Shown here: in pieces, positions 7,295 to 10,054 of the stretch
How positions within the stretch are numbered: the stretch's first letter is position 1
How the letters are laid out: the number at the start of each line of letters is the position of its first letter
NCBI GenBank assembly: GCA_003343905.1
Contig: QAKI01000022.1
Coordinates: 1 to 10,054, forward strand
From: Subdoligranulum variabile
GTDB lineage: Bacteria; Bacillota; Clostridia; Oscillospirales; Ruminococcaceae
Direction of reading: 5' to 3'
DNA: 10,054 nt
Made by a program: the position numbers and the translations under genes
Notes under the pieces: model-generated
The model's input: the letters and a program-made list of their open reading frames with translations, nothing else
What the model was told of the DNA's origin: nothing
Database searches by the model: none

Positions 7295-7349
7295 AATATT
7301 TTCCTCTTTTCATCATTTTTCTACCGTTAAAGTCATATATTCCTTTTTT

Positions 7350-8399
7350 TCAGATTGCATCAATATTATTCTCAAGTTTTTTTAGAAGAGTCATCACTAA
7401 TTTGTCCACCATTTCATCATTTTCAATCATTGCCACATGCCCATTTTTCATTAAATCTGCCGCATTAAACATTGCATCTGAGTTGTGATAATACTTAATT
7501 TTTCTAAACTCATGATCAATCTTAAAAATTTGCTCTGCTATCACAAAATCTTCTACAGCTAAACCATACTTCTCTTGACAAAACGAACTCAACTTTTCCA
7601 TTGTCTGAGTATTTAAACCTAAATTCCTATATATAGTTAAAATTCCTATATCAACTGATACAGCATTTGACATCACTAAGCATGCCTCTCCATAATAATT
7701 TGACTCATATTCGTCAAATTCCAATATTCCACCCGGACATCCTAATAATATTACATCTGCATGTACTTCCTTCTGTAAGTTATATAGCCAATGATTGAAC
7801 ATCCCAATTTTTATCGGTAGAGAAAGTTTTTCCGAAAATACAAATCCAGGTATACACTCTGCTCCTAAGAATGTTCCTAAAACATTGGAACAAACAAAAA
7901 GCACTTTATATCCTTGCTTTTCTATCGCCGTTTTTACTTTCACTTGCAAATTAAATTTATCACTGTTTTCTCCCATTCCGACAACTGAAATAATTGGAAT
8001 ATTTATTTTTTCCTGATAGGATAAATCTAAATCATTGCCTATCTCTGAACTTTGTAATATACTTATTTCTTGATTTTGAAAATCTATATCAAAATTTTTT
8101 GCCACGTGCTCACTTAAATATATTTTCTTCTTAGCCTTTAGTGCTTTTTCAATTTTACTCCTATATCCTGCTTTTTTACTTCCCATTGTTTCTTCAGCAA
8201 ATACAACAGAATCAACATATGATAAACATTTCTCAAAATCAATACTGCAATAAAAAGATACTTGCTTTTGCAATTCCTCTAACTCTTTCTTATCCTCTGG
8301 GTAGCTAGATACTGCCGCTACTTCGTATCGCTCGGAAACTCCATGGGATAATAAGGTTCCTGTGTCAGAATTCAATGGGAATATCAATACTTTTTCCAT
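7350..8399 (-). CDS. TIGR04066-like peptide maturation system protein
   Basis: This 349-residue soluble protein has no signal peptide or membrane segment. By gene order and size it matches the clostridial peptide maturation protein family TIGR04066, whose biochemical role is unknown to me. The N-terminal ~125 residues alternate short beta strands and helices (KVLIFPL, VDSVVFAE, KKIYLSE). The middle part (133-225) reads like a P-loop fold: strand IPIISVVG, a loop GMGENSDKF, a helix, strand YKVLFVCSN, and later a Walker B-like strand ADVILLGCPGG. The loop does not fit the GxxxxGK[ST] rule, so nucleotide binding may be lost or altered. Cysteines at 51, 58, 170, 182, 221, 240 and 274 are scattered and form no clear cluster. 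The stop codon of the maturase overlaps the AAGGAG upstream of ATG 8399 (17-base gap), which indicates one operon. Confidence 0.75.
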   Translation of the reverse strand: MEKVLIFPLNSDTGTLLSHGVSERYEVAAVSSYPEDKKELEELQKQVSFYCSIDFEKCLSYVDSVVFAEETMGSKKAGYRSKIEKALKAKKKIYLSEHVAKNFDIDFQNQEISILQSSEIGNDLDLSYQEKINIPIISVVGMGENSDKFNLQVKVKTAIEKQGYKVLFVCSNVLGTFLGAECIPGFVFSEKLSLPIKIGMFNHWLYNLQKEVHADVILLGCPGGILEFDEYESNYYGEACLVMSNAVSVDIGILTIYRNLGLNTQTMEKLSSFCQEKYGLAVEDFVIAEQIFKIDHEFRKIKYYHNSDAMFNAADLMKNGHVAMIENDEMVDKLVMTLLKKLENNIDAI

Positions 8400-8416
8400 A
8401 TTAAAATTATCTCTCC

Positions 8417-9841
8417 TTATCTAATTACTTTTAAATCCTCATTTCCATGATATCCTAACTCAACCAAAGGACATAAACGTTCAAAGAGATTTAATGTTGA
8501 ACGTTTTGACTTTTCACAATTACACCTTAACATTTCAGCAGTTAAATTATGATTTTTCTTTGATATACCACTTAGACAAAACGAACACTCTCTTAGATTC
8601 CAACAATGTATACATTCTTGAGCTATCAACTTCCCATGATTCAAATAAAAATCCATTCTGTCATATGCAAATCCTTCCTGAAGGGAACCAATGCACATTT
8701 CTTGATCCTCTTCTGATACTCTTTCACATGGGAAAAATTTCCCATGTGTATCTACAAATAATCGTCTTATACCAGGAATACATGGACCTCCGTGATGGGT
8801 TGTTTTTCCTTCTTGCGTATGTCTATGTAAATATTCATATAACAATTCTACATCTGATAATTGAGATCGTAACATTCTACTAGTGTTACACCACTGACGT
8901 TTTTCAAGTATTGACAAGGCAGTCTTAATATACTCTAAACGTTGTACGCGAATATTATCTTGCGTTATTTTCAAAATGGTATCATCTTTTATATCCGTCG
9001 CAACTACATAAGTAAAATTTATCATTTTAGCATCGAATAAATCCGAATTGGCATAAAAATCATAAGTAGCTTTTAAATCTGTAGTTCCACTAATAACACA
9101 ATTGAACATAACATTTTCTTTATAATATTCTTCATCATATTCTTTTAATGCTCTAAGATTTCTTAATATTACATCGAATGTACCTCCACCAGTTTTAAAC
9201 TGTCGATTTACATTGTGACTTTCTTCATTTCCATCCAAACTTATCAAAATGCTGAACTTATACTTTACCAGAAATTCTATAACTTCTTGAGTCAAAAGCG
9301 TTCCATTTGTTGTCATTGGAAATCGCACTGTCCGATCCCCTTTATGTTCCGTAATGTACTCAACGCATTTTTTTATTAAGGCGAACTCCAATAATGGTTC
9401 CCCACCATAAAACGATAAAGACAAATCATCCATTTTGTCACTTCTGTCAAGATAGAAATCTATCGCTTTTCTTGCAGTATCAAAGCTCATTCTTTCTGAA
9501 GAATGTGTACGATTATAATAATTTCCTGAATATGCGCAATATTTGCATCTTAAATTACACTGCTGTGTTACTTGTAAAATCAGATTCCCTAAGTAATGTT
9601 CAGATAACAGTCCTAAATTCTGTGTTTCCGGATGCTCTATTTCTTCAACTATTGTTTCCTGCAATAAACCATTATCTGTGAATTTCTTCAACTTAGCATT
9701 ACTCGAAACATACTTCGATACTTCAACCTTTTTTAATAATGCATACTCATCATCATTTACTGCAACTATAGAGTCTAAAACTCTATCATAAAAATACTTT
9801 CTTACTGGTGTCTCAAAACATTTAATCAGAACTTCTCCCAC
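8417..9841 (-). CDS. ccpM: radical SAM/SPASM peptide maturase, CcpM-like
   Basis: This 474-residue enzyme modifies the Cys-rich precursor. The radical SAM core has the [4Fe-4S]-binding CNLRCKYC motif (Cys95, Cys99, Cys102), GGEP at 146-149 for SAM binding, and SLDG at 201-204. The C-terminal SPASM region has many cysteines for auxiliary clusters: 354, 372, 383, 410, 413, 419, 422, 440 and 442. Residues ~1-75 resemble a small winged-helix recognition domain (DEYALLKKV...LKKFTDNGLL) of the kind that grips RiPP leaders. Such enzymes use SAM radicals to form thioether or other crosslinks; the exact product is unknown. The gene order (maturase, TIGR04066, carrier-like, Cys-rich peptide) supports the CcpM assignment. 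The start is GTG 9841, with AGGAGG six bases upstream; no better ATG exists. It appears to be the first gene of the cluster. Confidence 0.93.
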   Translation of the reverse strand: MGEVLIKCFETPVRKYFYDRVLDSIVAVNDDEYALLKKVEVSKYVSSNAKLKKFTDNGLLQETIVEEIEHPETQNLGLLSEHYLGNLILQVTQQCNLRCKYCAYSGNYYNRTHSSERMSFDTARKAIDFYLDRSDKMDDLSLSFYGGEPLLEFALIKKCVEYITEHKGDRTVRFPMTTNGTLLTQEVIEFLVKYKFSILISLDGNEESHNVNRQFKTGGGTFDVILRNLRALKEYDEEYYKENVMFNCVISGTTDLKATYDFYANSDLFDAKMINFTYVVATDIKDDTILKITQDNIRVQRLEYIKTALSILEKRQWCNTSRMLRSQLSDVELLYEYLHRHTQEGKTTHHGGPCIPGIRRLFVDTHGKFFPCERVSEEDQEMCIGSLQEGFAYDRMDFYLNHGKLIAQECIHCWNLRECSFCLSGISKKNHNLTAEMLRCNCEKSKRSTLNLFERLCPLVELGYHGNEDLKVIR

Positions 9842-9847
9842 TTTGAT

Positions 9848-9853
9848 CCTCCT
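9848..9853 (-). promoter_or_regulatory. ribosome binding site for the GTG start of the maturase
   Basis: AGGAGG (minus strand) lies six bases before GTG 9841, supporting a non-ATG start for the maturase gene. Confidence 0.8.
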
Positions 9854-9925
9854 CTTGACAAATACTATTTCACATTTTTATTATTCATCTTAATTAATCG
9901 GGGATAATAATTTACTAAGACTTCC

Positions 9926-9942
9926 CACACCTATAAGGTGTG
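9926..9942. repeat. perfect hairpin between the maturase and the right-edge gene
   Basis: CACACC (9926-9931) and GGTGTG (9937-9942) form a perfect 6-bp inverted repeat around TATAA. It lies in the region between the divergent maturase and the right-edge plus-strand gene. No T run follows on either strand, so it is not an obvious terminator; it may be an operator, or the terminal region of a mobile element. Confidence 0.5.
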
Positions 9943-9949
9943 TTGAACC

Positions 9950-9961
9950 TTGAAATTTCAA
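9950..9961. repeat. 12-bp perfect palindrome
   Basis: TTGAAATTTCAA reads the same on both strands. It lies 8 bases from the CACACC/GGTGTG hairpin and 43 bases before the TATAAT of the right-edge gene. It could be a regulator site or part of an element end. Confidence 0.45.
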
Positions 9962-10000
9962 TATTTTAGCCAATAAAAAAAGGCATAAACCTGTTCCGTT

Positions 10001-10009
10001 TGGTATAAT
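10001..10009 (+). promoter_or_regulatory. extended -10 promoter for the right-edge gene
   Basis: TGGTATAAT is a perfect TATAAT (10004-10009) with the upstream TGn of an extended -10 promoter. No good -35 box lies 17 bases upstream, which extended -10 promoters tolerate. It would start RNA near 10015, about 30 bases before ATG 10046. Confidence 0.6.
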
Positions 10010-10034
10010 GGAATTGACGAAAAACCAACAAACC

Positions 10035-10054
10035 AAGGAGGATTTATGCCATGT
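10035..10054 (+). CDS. start of a plus-strand gene cut by the window edge, possible transposase
   Basis: A strong AAGGAGG (10035-10041) precedes ATG 10046, followed by codons for Met-Pro-Cys before the window ends. The extended -10 promoter upstream and the inverted repeat 9982-9989 / 10043-10050 over the start codon are features seen at the ends of insertion sequences, so a transposase is a fair guess, but three codons cannot prove it. The interval given includes the ribosome site. Confidence 0.5.

Noticed and set aside
7295..7349. Seven-codon open frame (MTLTVEK) with an AAAGGA upstream, between the TIGR04066-like and carrier-like genes
   Set aside because: Too short to support as a gene; at most it could be a translational coupling leader.
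8494..8883. 129-codon plus-strand reading frame
   Set aside because: It lies antisense inside the maturase gene, has no ribosome site I can see, and encodes a low-complexity hydrophobic sequence typical of a shadow frame.
1..10054. tRNA, rRNA, CRISPR array or riboswitch
   Set aside because: No direct repeat series with regular spacers, no tRNA-like cloverleaf and no rRNA-like stretch was recognised by eye; nearly all sequence is covered by genes.

Overview
The window looks like a low-GC Firmicute, most likely a clostridial or Lachnospiraceae-type gut anaerobe. The reasons are the AT-rich genes, strong AGGAGG ribosome binding sites, frequent GTG starts, and a gene set that matches the clostridial Cys-rich peptide (CLI_3235/CcpM) maturation system as I remember it. 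No database search was possible, so family names rest on remembered motifs and gene order.

All ten confidently called genes lie on the minus strand and read from right to left, from about 9841 down to 151. The first block (9841-6869) is a RiPP biosynthesis unit: a radical SAM/SPASM maturase (CcpM-like), a 349-aa maturation protein of the TIGR04066 type, a 74-aa acyl-carrier-related protein with no attachment serine, and a 52-residue Cys-rich precursor with a CxCxCxCxxC core. Just after the precursor sits a long imperfect inverted repeat (6803-6850) that could attenuate transcription, protect the RNA end or bind a regulator.

The second block (6762-2937) has visibly higher GC. It encodes a large lipoprotein (possibly DUF6034-like), two multi-pass ABC permeases and a BcrA-like ABC ATPase with a YSLGM signature. 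This resembles a self-resistance or efflux ABC module and appears to be spliced into the peptide cluster. The third block (2923-151) returns to very AT-rich sequence: a cytosolic subtilisin-like (S8) protease, overlapping an ABC exporter that has fused membrane and ATPase domains but no C39 peptidase domain.

A working model (inference): the maturase, helped by the TIGR04066 and carrier-like proteins, modifies the Cys-rich core; the S8 protease trims the peptide; the exporter secretes it; and the higher-GC ABC/lipoprotein module protects the producer or serves an unrelated efflux task. At the right edge a plus-strand gene begins (ATG at 10046, only three codons visible) with its own promoter and an inverted repeat that could hide its start in read-through transcripts, as in some insertion sequences. 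At the left edge (1-47) a higher-GC scrap may be the end of another element, but its reading frame cannot be decided.
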